A stretch of DNA of 5,589 nucleotides from JAVVPL01 sp036655775 (GTDB lineage Bacteria > Bacteroidota > Bacteroidia > Bacteroidales > P3). Positions within the stretch are counted from its first letter, which is position 1. Each line of letters opens with the position of its first letter. The notes under the pieces are model-generated. The model did not search any database, was not told the origin of the DNA, and saw nothing but the letters and a program-made list of their open reading frames with translations. Shown piece by piece: positions 1 through 5,589 of the stretch. The stretch is taken from NCBI GenBank assembly GCA_036655775.1, contig JAVVPL010000099.1:1-5589 (forward strand), in the 5' to 3' direction. The translations under genes and the position numbers were made by a program.

Positions 1-1151
1 ATACCTAATACAGGAGATAATTTTTCATGAGCAAAAGCCTCTTCTTCTTTTACGTCTGTAGCTTCGCCTATAAGTACTTTTGAGCTTTGAGGAATACTTA
101 CCCCAGCCATTGCCGCAATTTTATAAGCAGGTTGCCCCACTATATTTGCATTTAATTTACCCTCTATAATAATGGTTTTACCTACTTTTTCTTTTTCTGC
201 TGCATTCAAAAAATAAGCCCCTTGACCAATTAATTCCTTTTTCACCTGTTCATATACACTATCGACCACAACAACCGATTGTTCAGAAGCACAAATCATG
301 CCATTATCAAAAGTTTTACTCATTAAAATGGAACAAACTGCCATTTTAATATTGGCCGTTTCATCAATCACGGCGGGTGTATTTCCAGCACCAACGCCAA
401 TAGCTGGAACCCCTGAAGAATAAGCCGCTTTGACCATGCCTGGACCTCCCGTAGCCAAAATTAAATTAATATCTTTATGGTGCATTAAATATTGAGACAT
501 TTCTACACTAGGATGTTCTATCCACCCAATAATACCTTCGGGTGCACCTGCAGCAACCGCAGCATCATGCAACATTTTAGCAGCAGCAACCGTACATTTA
601 GCGGCACGAGGATGTGGAGAAAAAACAATTCCATTACGTGTTTTCAAACTAATCAAGGTTTTGAAAATAGCCGTTGAGGTAGGATTTGTAGTAGGGACAA
701 CACCTGCGATAACCCCTAGAGGTTCCGCATATTTACGAATACCATTCGTGCGATCATCCTCAATCAAACCACAAGTTTTGGAATCCTTGTATTTATTATA
801 AATATATTCCGAAGCAAAATGATTTTTAATTACTTTGTCTTCTATAATCCCCATACCCGTTTCTTCCACTGCCATTTTAGCCAAAGGAATTCGTTGTCCT
901 GCAGCAGCAAAAGCCACTTTACGAAAAATTTCATCCACTTGTTGTTGCGAATACGTACGATAAATTTTTTGGGCATTAACCACTTTTTGTATCATTTGTT
1001 CCACCTCTTCGCGAGGAGATACCGCCTTTAGGGTAGGCGCTTCGTTTTTAGTCACGATTGTATTTGTTTTACTTGTTTCTTTCACATCTGTGGCAAATTT
1101 AGTCTTTGCACTAGTTGTTTTTGTCTTTGTTGTCGTTTTCTTTTTTTCCAT
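1..1151 (-). CDS. adhE: Bifunctional acetaldehyde-CoA/alcohol dehydrogenase AdhE, N-terminal part (cut by the window edge)
   Basis: Encodes the CoA-acylating aldehyde dehydrogenase half of AdhE, which reduces acetyl-CoA to acetaldehyde with NADH; the C-terminal iron-dependent alcohol dehydrogenase half, expected to make ethanol, lies outside the window. The 383 visible residues align almost without gaps to my recollection of E. coli AdhE from about residue 50. Shared blocks are IPLAKMAVEETGMGI (88-102), EDKVIKNHFASEYIYN (104-119), VPTTNPTSTAIFK (152-164), ATGGPGMVKAAYSSG (233-247) and GVGAGNTP (252-259). The catalytic cysteine is Cys287 in SKTFDNGMICASEQS, equivalent to Cys246 of E. coli. The frame is still open at the edge after AHEKLSPVLG. 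This close match favours AdhE over the shorter EutE/PduP-type enzymes, but the second domain is not visible. The start is the ATG at 1151; it gives an unusual Lys/Thr-rich extension of about 41 residues. No Shine-Dalgarno sequence precedes it, as is usual in Bacteroidetes. The gene is divergent from argS. Confidence 0.95.
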   Translation of the reverse strand, partial: MEKKKTTTKTKTTSAKTKFATDVKETSKTNTIVTKNEAPTLKAVSPREEVEQMIQKVVNAQKIYRTYSQQQVDEIFRKVAFAAAGQRIPLAKMAVEETGMGIIEDKVIKNHFASEYIYNKYKDSKTCGLIEDDRTNGIRKYAEPLGVIAGVVPTTNPTSTAIFKTLISLKTRNGIVFSPHPRAAKCTVAAAKMLHDAAVAAGAPEGIIGWIEHPSVEMSQYLMHHKDINLILATGGPGMVKAAYSSGVPAIGVGAGNTPAVIDETANIKMAVCSILMSKTFDNGMICASEQSVVVVDSVYEQVKKELIGQGAYFLNAAEKEKVGKTIIIEGKLNANIVGQPAYKIAAMAGVSIPQSSKVLIGEATDVKEEEAFAHEKLSPVLG

Positions 1152-1288
1152 GAGACAAATTATATTTTTAATTTAATTGTTTCTTAGATAGCAAAGTCTA
1201 TGCCAAAAACATAAAACACTAATAATACGCATATTAAAAATAGCATTCTAAATTATATGTCCTATTATAATACAACTAGATTAAATTG

Positions 1289-1311
1289 AACTGTACCATA
1301 TTAATACAGTT
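1289..1311. repeat. Dyad repeat AACTGTA-N9-TACAGTT, possible operator
   Basis: A perfect 7-base inverted repeat with a 9-base spacer (AACTGTA, then CCATATTAA, then TACAGTT). Its near edge is about 138 bases upstream of the adhE start codon and its far edge about 250 bases upstream of argS. The size and spacing would suit a dimeric helix-turn-helix regulator. It does not match the Rex (TTGTGA-type) or FNR/CRP (TTGAT-N4-ATCAA) sites I know, so no regulator is proposed. In such AT-rich DNA a chance occurrence is possible. Confidence 0.35.
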
Positions 1312-1447
1312 TTATTTTTCCATAAAGATGTACTAATAATAGACACCTTTTCGTTTTTTTAATCCTGAAAATATTTTTTTTGCTTGCTATCCCCTGTTTA
1401 TACATTGATAAATGAATACAAACCTTTTTTCTTTTCATTATTTTCCG

Positions 1448-1455
1448 TATCTTTG
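1448..1455 (+). promoter_or_regulatory. Candidate -7 box (TATCTTTG) of the argS promoter
   Basis: TATCTTTG fits the Bacteroidetes primary sigma factor -7 consensus TAnnTTTG exactly and points towards argS. The expected -33 TTG is missing at the usual spacing; that stretch is only T-rich (1425-1434). If used, it would give an argS leader of about 100 bases. Confidence 0.35.
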
Positions 1456-1507
1456 TGTCCCATTGAAATTTAGCTGCCTCTATTGAGTATCAACACGTAA
1501 GCTATCG

Positions 1508-1524
1508 CTTTGTATAATACAAGG
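1508..1524 (+). repeat. Palindrome in the argS leader
   Basis: TTGTATAATACAA (1510-1522) is a perfect palindrome around a single central base. With one flanking G-U and one C-G pair it could form a 7-pair RNA hairpin with a 3-base loop, about 40 bases before the argS start codon. It is not followed by a T-run, so it is not a terminator. It contains TATAAT, but that box is not the Bacteroidetes type. A role as operator or mRNA structure is only a possibility. Confidence 0.3.
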
Positions 1525-1563
1525 TGCATATTACTACAATATTATAATACTAAAACAAATAGC

Positions 1564-3382
1564 ATGTCATTAGAATCACAGATTAGTGAACTCACTCTAA
1601 AAGCCGTAAAAACACTCTTTGGGGCCGATGTTCCCGAAGCGCTTGTACAATTACAAAAAACAAGTAAGGATTTTGTAGGGGATATTACCTTGGTAGTATT
1701 TCCTTTTGTAAAAATAGCGCGAAAATCTCCAGAGGCAACCGCTCAGTTACTAGGCACCTATTTACAAGCACAACTTGCAGAAATTTTGCAATTTAATGTG
1801 GTCAAAGGTTTTTTAAATTTAGAAATCGATCCACAATATTATTTCCATAGCTTTGCTCAAGCACGAAAAGAAACAAACTATGGCTTTACCCCTCCACGGC
1901 TTAGCGACAAACCCTATATTGTGGAATACTCCTCCCCTAACACCAATAAACCTTTACATCTAGGACATATTAGAAATAATTTATTAGGATGGTCGATATC
2001 CGAAATATTGAAAGCCAATGGGAAGGTGGTTAAAAAAGTGAATTTGGTCAATGATAGAGGAATTCATATTTGTAAATCGATGCTTGCCTGGCAAATTTAC
2101 GGCCAAGGGGAAACCCCTCAAAGTAGTGGTTTAAAGGGAGATCACCTAGTGGGTAAATATTATGTTTTATTCAATACCCATTATCAAGAACAGGTGAAAA
2201 CTTTGCATGAACAAGGAATGGAAAAAGAAGTAGCCGAACGCAAAGCCCCTTTGATGTTGCAAGCACAGGAAATGCTCCGTCAATGGGAAGCAGGCAATAC
2301 CGAAGTGGTAGAACTATGGAAAACCATGAATGCGTGGGTATATGCAGGTTTTGAACAAACCTACCAAAAAATGGGTATCGATTTTGACAAAACATATTAT
2401 GAATCTCAAACGTATTTGTTAGGCAAATCTATTGTTTTAAAAGGATTGGAAGATGGCTATTTGTGCAGACATGAAGATGGCTCTGTATGGGCCGATTTAA
2501 GAGAAGAGGGCTTAGATGAAAAATTACTTCTTCGTAGCGATGGAACATCGGTGTATATGACCCAAGACTTAGGAACTGCCCAACAAAGACAAAAAGATTA
2601 TAATGCAGAAAAATTGATTTATGTAGTTGGCAATGAACAAAACTATCATTTTGATGTACTCAAACGTGTATTGAATCGATTGGGTTATTCTTGGAGTGCG
2701 GGCATTGCTCACTTATCTTATGGGATGGTAGAGTTGCCCGAAGGAAAAATGAAATCGCGAGAAGGTACCGTTGTAGATGCCGATGATTTAATTCAATCGA
2801 TGACCGATACCGCACAACGTACTACCGAAGAATTAGGAAAGGCTCAAAGCTTAGGGACTCCAGAACAAGCATTGCAATTGTATCATACCATAGCTATGGG
2901 CGCCCTTAAATATTTTATTCTCAAAGTAGATCCTAGTAAAAACATGCTTTTCAATCCTAAAGAATCGATCGATTTCAATGGCAATACGGGTCCTTTTATT
3001 CAATATACGTATGCTCGTATTTGTTCTCTTTTACGAAAGGCCGAACTTAGCTCCCAAGGCAATGGCAGCGGTGAAATTTTTGCTATTNNNNNNNNNNCCT
3101 CAAAATTGCACACTTAGTGAAAAAGATATCGATTTAGTAAAACTTTGTTTAGATTATCCAAGCATTGTTCAACAAGCGGGCGAAGCATTGAGTCCTGCAA
3201 TTATTGCAAATTATATTTTTGAATTGGCCAAAGCTTTCAATAGTTTTTATCAAGACACGCCTATTTTGAGAGAAGAAGATTTGGATGTTCGCAGTTTTCG
3301 TTTAGCTCTTAGTCAGTTTACCGCACAAATTTTAGCTTCGGGCTTAAGGTTGTTAGGCATTGGAGCTCCCGAAAAAATGTAG
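1564..3382 (+). CDS. argS: Arginyl-tRNA synthetase (interrupted by an assembly gap)
   Basis: A class I aminoacyl-tRNA synthetase that charges tRNA-Arg with arginine using ATP in the cytoplasm. Numbering starts at the ATG at 1564 (MSLESQISELTLKAVKTLFG). The N-terminal tRNA-recognition domain covers about residues 1-110. The Rossmann catalytic domain follows, with the HIGH motif as HLGH (132-135) inside SSPNTNKPLHLGHIRNN, and VNDRGIHICKSMLAW (162-176). The KMSKS loop is KMKSREG (395-401) before TVVDADDLI, a form often seen in ArgS. FNGNTGPFIQYTYARI (471-486) begins the DALR-type anticodon-binding domain, which continues beyond the gap as YPSIVQQAGEALSPAIIANY and ends in LRLLGIGAPEKM and TAG. 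The first 508 residues and the last 94 are in different frames because of ten Ns at 3088-3097. Their sum, about 605 residues, is normal for the phylum, so I read one intact gene. An upstream in-frame TTG at 1510 would add 18 residues without family support. No Shine-Dalgarno sequence is present. Confidence 0.96.
3088..3097. other. Run of ten Ns (assembly gap) inside argS
   Basis: Ten undetermined bases fall in the linker at the start of the ArgS anticodon-binding domain. Upstream coding uses the frame of 1564 and ends in GEIFAI. Downstream coding resumes one frame over at 3098 with PQNCTLSEKDIDL. For argS to be intact the true gap must be a multiple of three bases (for example 9 or 12), so ten is probably a placeholder length. 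Residues here are unknown. Confidence 0.95.
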
Positions 3383-3388
3383 GTTCTA

Positions 3389-3444
3389 AATAGCATAAAA
3401 AAAAAGCTGAATTCAAAATTGAATTCAGCTTTTTTTATGCTATT
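3389..3444. terminator. Bidirectional intrinsic terminator between argS and the lipoprotein gene
   Basis: The core stem GCTGAATTC (3406-3414) pairs perfectly with GAATTCAGC (3421-3429) around the 6-base loop AAAATT. It is flanked by nine A (3397-3405) on the left and seven T (3430-3436) on the right, so each strand reads as hairpin plus U-tract. An outer arm AATAGCAT (3389-3396) pairs with ATGCTATT (3437-3444), extending the inverted repeat. It begins 6 bases after the argS stop and lies 29 bases beyond the stop codon of the convergent lipoprotein gene, so it probably ends both transcripts. Confidence 0.9.
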
Positions 3445-3462
3445 ACTATTTTTATGCTATTA
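3432..3462. repeat. Direct repeat TTTTTATGCTATTA, two copies
   Basis: TTTTTATGCTATTA occurs at 3432-3445 and again at 3449-3462, with three bases (CTA) between the copies. The first copy is the right outer arm of the terminator. A third, inverted copy with one mismatch forms the left arm (3388-3401). The second copy could pair with the left arm in an alternative, longer-range fold. It probably arose by local duplication of the terminator arm. Confidence 0.7.
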
Positions 3463-3473
3463 ATACATAAGGT

Positions 3474-5345
3474 TTAGTTCTTTTTAACTGTTGTGACAAA
3501 TTGAGCGGATTTAATCACATCGATATATCCTGGACGCATTAAACGTATACGATAAAAATATTGTGTTTCAGGAAGTAAATTAGTTAGTTTAACTACTGCT
3601 TTTGAATTTTCAATGGTCATTGGCACATTTTTGTTCGTAAAATTGGCGCTATCCGTACCATAATCGATAGATGTAGTATAATTAACTCCACAAGATTTAT
3701 CCGAAGTTATTCTTGCTTCTATATCAGCACTTGTACGTGTAGCAGAATCCACAAATACTCTTGGAATTCCAATAGAGGCTAATTTACCTGTATTAAATCC
3801 ATAATTTGCACTCAATCTATAACTAGGCGTAGTTGCCACAATTGTATACGTATAGGCGGCATCTTTTAGACCCGAAAAAGTAGTTCCATACATTTCATTA
3901 CCCATATCACTTAGCGTTAGATTTTTTTTGTCAAATAAGCAACTGACTGCATATTGTTTAAATCCATTACTATTGACTGCTATTTGCATACTGACAGAAT
4001 CTGTTGCGCAAAAAGTATTGATCAAGGGTTTTTCAAAAGAAAGTACATTTCCTGTTTTAAAAGAATAAGTACCTAATATTTTTTGATAAGAAGGTGTTTG
4101 CATTCTCACTTGATAGGTATACGTAGTATTAGGAAGCAAGTTGGCAAATTCATATTTGAAATGATCTTTTCCGTCAACAGGTACCATTCGAATAGAATCG
4201 TAATTATCAATTCCATAATCAATAAATACGTTATAGTCTGGACGATCTTTTGAATCGACCACAGCTTCAAATGCAACAATCCCGTGTTGATCATCAAGGA
4301 TTATCTTTTGAGAAAGAAGAATAGGAGAAGTTTGCGTTTGGAACATATAGGTAGTGTCCTTTTTGGAATCTACATTTACAACAGGTAAATAACTGTTGGT
4401 AACCAAACGAATATTATAGGTATAGAGCGTATCTGATATTAAATTGTCAAATGCGTATGAATATACCCCTGGAGAAGTGGAAGACATTAAATTTGTCGTA
4501 TTATAACGTCCTTTAAGTCCATAATCAACATATACTTGGTAGTCATTGCAATTGTTATTGTTGATAGTAGCTGTAGCTGTTAGTAAGCCAGTCACAGCAT
4601 TTGGAACCACATCTTGCGATGAAATTATAGGGGTAGTACCCGAAGTGAATCTAAGCGTATCACATCCTACGGTTTGGTAAATCCCTGTACTCACATTGAT
4701 AGTGTATACATAGTCGGTGGATGGTTTCAAATCTTTCAAAATTGCTTGATAACCACCTAGAGTATCCGAAAGAGACATAACACTCCAAGCTTTACTAGCT
4801 GCACTTTTAGCTTCAGTATAATAGCAAAACACACTAAATTGTTTTGCAGGATAGTCTTTGAGATTTAGCGTAGCATTTACCGAAACAGTACCCGTTTCTG
4901 GCGTTGATTTAAGAGTAGAAACTGTAATTTCAGGAATTGTTTTTTCGGTTTTAAAAGTTTGTAGTTCTCCGAGAATATCACCTTCCTCAGTCACAATACG
5001 AATACGATATTGGTACGTTTTATCTAATAATAGAGGGGCTACATTGGCTTGAAATATTCCAGCTTTTGTGGAACTCATATTCAAAGTTTTATCCACTGAT
5101 TCTTCGGTGGTTCTATAATCGACATATACACGATAGCCTTTATATCCTCGACTATCTATATTTGCCTGGATAATAGCCGTATACGTAACTTTTGAAGTAA
5201 CTTTGTCGATAATTTGAGAAACAAATTGAGAAGAGACGATCACTGGGGGTTCTTCGGCCTTGTTACATGCACTAAAACCAAGCGCAAATACAAGCGCAAT
5301 GATAATCGACATAGATAAAATAGAGGTTTTCATTTTCATTTTCAT
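3474..5345 (-). CDS. Lipoprotein with six tandem fibronectin-III-like repeats, function unknown
   Basis: A 623-residue exported protein that I cannot assign to a named family. A lipoprotein signal peptide (1-26) has Lys-rich MKMKMK, a hydrophobic core (SMSIIIALVFALGF) and the lipobox FSAC, so Cys27 should be lipidated. The residues after Cys27, NKAEEPP, are acidic and resemble the lipoprotein export signal described in Bacteroidetes, which hints at surface exposure. The rest is six divergent repeats of about 85-105 residues: 34-136, 137-238, 239-340, 341-434, 435-523 and 524-618. Most carry a strand like VYVDYG (FIDYG at 374, SIDYG at 559) and a late strand like TYTYQVRMQTPSY, the Y-x-Y-x-(I/V)-R pattern of FN3-type beta sandwiches. 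There is no visible catalytic domain or C-terminal sorting domain. It ends in VKKN. It has its own promoter upstream and a shared terminator downstream, so it is probably monocistronic. A role in adhesion, polysaccharide binding or envelope scaffolding is inference only. Confidence 0.9.
   Translation of the reverse strand: MKMKMKTSILSMSIIIALVFALGFSACNKAEEPPVIVSSQFVSQIIDKVTSKVTYTAIIQANIDSRGYKGYRVYVDYRTTEESVDKTLNMSSTKAGIFQANVAPLLLDKTYQYRIRIVTEEGDILGELQTFKTEKTIPEITVSTLKSTPETGTVSVNATLNLKDYPAKQFSVFCYYTEAKSAASKAWSVMSLSDTLGGYQAILKDLKPSTDYVYTINVSTGIYQTVGCDTLRFTSGTTPIISSQDVVPNAVTGLLTATATINNNNCNDYQVYVDYGLKGRYNTTNLMSSTSPGVYSYAFDNLISDTLYTYNIRLVTNSYLPVVNVDSKKDTTYMFQTQTSPILLSQKIILDDQHGIVAFEAVVDSKDRPDYNVFIDYGIDNYDSIRMVPVDGKDHFKYEFANLLPNTTYTYQVRMQTPSYQKILGTYSFKTGNVLSFEKPLINTFCATDSVSMQIAVNSNGFKQYAVSCLFDKKNLTLSDMGNEMYGTTFSGLKDAAYTYTIVATTPSYRLSANYGFNTGKLASIGIPRVFVDSATRTSADIEARITSDKSCGVNYTTSIDYGTDSANFTNKNVPMTIENSKAVVKLTNLLPETQYFYRIRLMRPGYIDVIKSAQFVTTVKKN
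3492..5246 (-). repeat. Six tandem FN3-like protein repeats within the lipoprotein gene
   Basis: The repeat unit is visible at protein level only. The clearest pair is unit 1 (NMSSTKAGIF...LLLDKTYQYRIRIVTE, from residue 89) and unit 3 (NLMSSTSPGVY...LISDTLYTYNIRLVTN, from residue 285). Units 4 and 6 share LLP(N/E)T plus an aromatic Y-x-Y/F-Y segment, and units 4 and 5 share TPSY. The DNA copies have diverged, so this is an old duplication series rather than a recent expansion prone to recombination. Boundaries are approximate. Confidence 0.75.
5268..5345 (-). other. Lipoprotein signal peptide (residues 1-26), cleaved before Cys27
   Basis: Positively charged n-region with three Lys, a hydrophobic stretch of about 15 residues, and the lipobox FSAC with Cys27 (codon at 5265-5267). 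Signal peptidase II cleavage would follow Ala26. The gene opens with three in-frame ATG-AAA units (5345, 5339, 5333), so the exact start is uncertain by up to four residues, without effect on the mature protein. Confidence 0.9.
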
Positions 5346-5395
5346 TGTTTATTTTAATATTTATTTATATTCATTATTCTAATACAATTTAGGGA

Positions 5396-5427
5396 CAAAA
5401 TTAATAAAAATATATTTATATTCAAAA
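5396..5427 (-). promoter_or_regulatory. Bacteroidetes-type promoter of the lipoprotein gene
   Basis: On the minus strand, TTTTG (5427-5423) is followed after 19 bases by TAATTTTG (5403-5396). This matches the -33 TTTG and -7 TAnnTTTG consensus of the Bacteroidetes primary sigma factor at the usual spacing. Transcription would begin near 5390, giving a leader of about 45 AT-rich bases with no Shine-Dalgarno sequence. The gene therefore looks independently transcribed. Confidence 0.8.
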
Positions 5428-5492
5428 CTTTTAATGGTTTTACTTATCGCCTTTATTTATAGAAGAGTACAGTAGAGGCAATAGAAAACGCA

Positions 5493-5589
5493 TTAGGCTT
5501 TGTATAAATCGATACGTTTACTTTCAAAACTATTTATAAAAGCTTTATTTTTAGCCACTTCCGCTTTTCCATATTGGATAAAAATTTCT
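5493..5589 (-). CDS. C-terminal end of an unidentified protein (cut by the window edge)
   Basis: An open frame enters from the right edge and ends at TAA (5495-5493). About 31 residues are visible, including IQYGKAEVAKNKAF and the end SKRIDLYKA. They are hydrophilic, rich in Lys, Glu and Ala, and probably helical. The composition looks like a genuine protein tail, and the other two frames on this strand are interrupted. It is too short to name. It lies 147 bases upstream of the lipoprotein start on the same strand, but the strong promoter between them argues against a simple operon. I see no clear terminator hairpin after its stop. Confidence 0.55.
   Translation of the reverse strand, partial: EIFIQYGKAEVAKNKAFINSFESKRIDLYKA

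Larger units (their letters stand above)
1152..1563. other. Gene-free divergent intergenic region between adhE and argS
   Basis: These 412 bases are very AT-rich and contain no convincing coding frame on either strand. They must hold the promoters of two divergent genes. Visible structure is limited to an AACTGTA/TACAGTT dyad at 1289-1311, a TATCTTTG box at 1448-1455 pointing towards argS, and a TTGTATAATACAA palindrome at 1510-1522. I found no TTG/TAnnTTTG pair pointing towards adhE; the nearest partial match, CAAAGTCTA at 1192-1200 on the plus strand, has one base too many in the spacer and no -33 partner. No tRNA or riboswitch-like fold was recognised. Confidence 0.8.

Noticed and set aside
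492..1031. Plus-strand open frames at 492-677 and 819-1031
   Set aside because: Both are antisense to the strongly conserved AdhE reading frame and encode His/Phe/Cys-rich peptides without family features.
1404..1422. TTGATAAATGAATACAA as an FNR/CRP or Rex-like site upstream of argS
   Set aside because: Only the outer TTG and CAA are symmetric; the inner bases do not form a dyad, so it falls below a level I can support.
1510..1563. TTG at 1510 as an upstream start of argS
   Set aside because: It would add 18 residues (MYNTRCILLQ...) not expected in ArgS, lies inside a palindrome, and an ATG at 1564 begins the recognisable N-terminal domain.
2171..2395. Minus-strand open frame inside argS
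   Set aside because: It overlaps conserved ArgS coding sequence entirely and has no recognisable protein features.
2978..3382. A separate small gene, or argS as a frameshifted pseudogene
   Set aside because: The part after 3097 is the ArgS C-terminal domain and the part before 3088 in this frame is a shadow of ArgS. The frame change coincides exactly with the Ns, so an assembly gap explains it.
4106..5052. Open frames at 4106-4297 (minus) and 4858-5052 (plus)
   Set aside because: Both lie within the repeat region of the lipoprotein gene in other frames and show no independent coding signs.
5440..5492. GCCT...AGGC inverted match after the right-edge gene as a terminator
   Set aside because: Only four base pairs around a loop of more than 20 bases and no T-run on the minus strand.

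Overview
The window is an AT-rich (roughly one-third GC) chromosomal segment. It probably comes from a fermentative member of the Bacteroidetes. The evidence is threefold: a promoter of the Bacteroidetes type (TTTTG, 19 bases, TAATTTTG) before the large lipoprotein gene; A-rich leaders without Shine-Dalgarno sequences before the start codons; and an arginyl-tRNA synthetase and a tandem-domain lipoprotein that look typical of the phylum. AdhE points to anaerobic or facultative mixed-acid/ethanol fermentation. The assignment is an inference from these features, not a database match.

Layout. Positions 1-1151 (minus) hold the N-terminal 383 residues of the bifunctional aldehyde/alcohol dehydrogenase AdhE; the rest lies beyond the left edge. 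Positions 1152-1563 are a gene-free AT-rich region between divergent genes, with one dyad repeat, one palindrome and a candidate -7 box. Positions 1564-3382 (plus) encode arginyl-tRNA synthetase (argS). A run of ten Ns at 3088-3097 interrupts it and breaks the frame on paper, although both flanks are clearly ArgS. Positions 3383-3473 hold a strong bidirectional terminator between convergent genes. Positions 3474-5345 (minus) encode a 623-residue lipoprotein made of a lipoprotein signal peptide and six tandem fibronectin-III-like beta-sandwich repeats. Its promoter lies at 5396-5427. From 5493 to the right edge (minus) lies the C-terminal tail of an unidentified protein.

The genes do not form a functional cluster. 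adhE (fermentative NADH re-oxidation), argS (translation) and the lipoprotein (cell envelope) appear to be separate transcription units, judging by their orientations, the terminator and the promoter. I looked for an undescribed system (RNA genes, CRISPR, mobile elements, defence or biosynthetic clusters) and found none. The observations most worth a second look are the Lys/Thr-rich N-terminal extension of AdhE, the repeat architecture and possible surface export of the lipoprotein, the dyad upstream of adhE, and the triplicated motif around the terminator.
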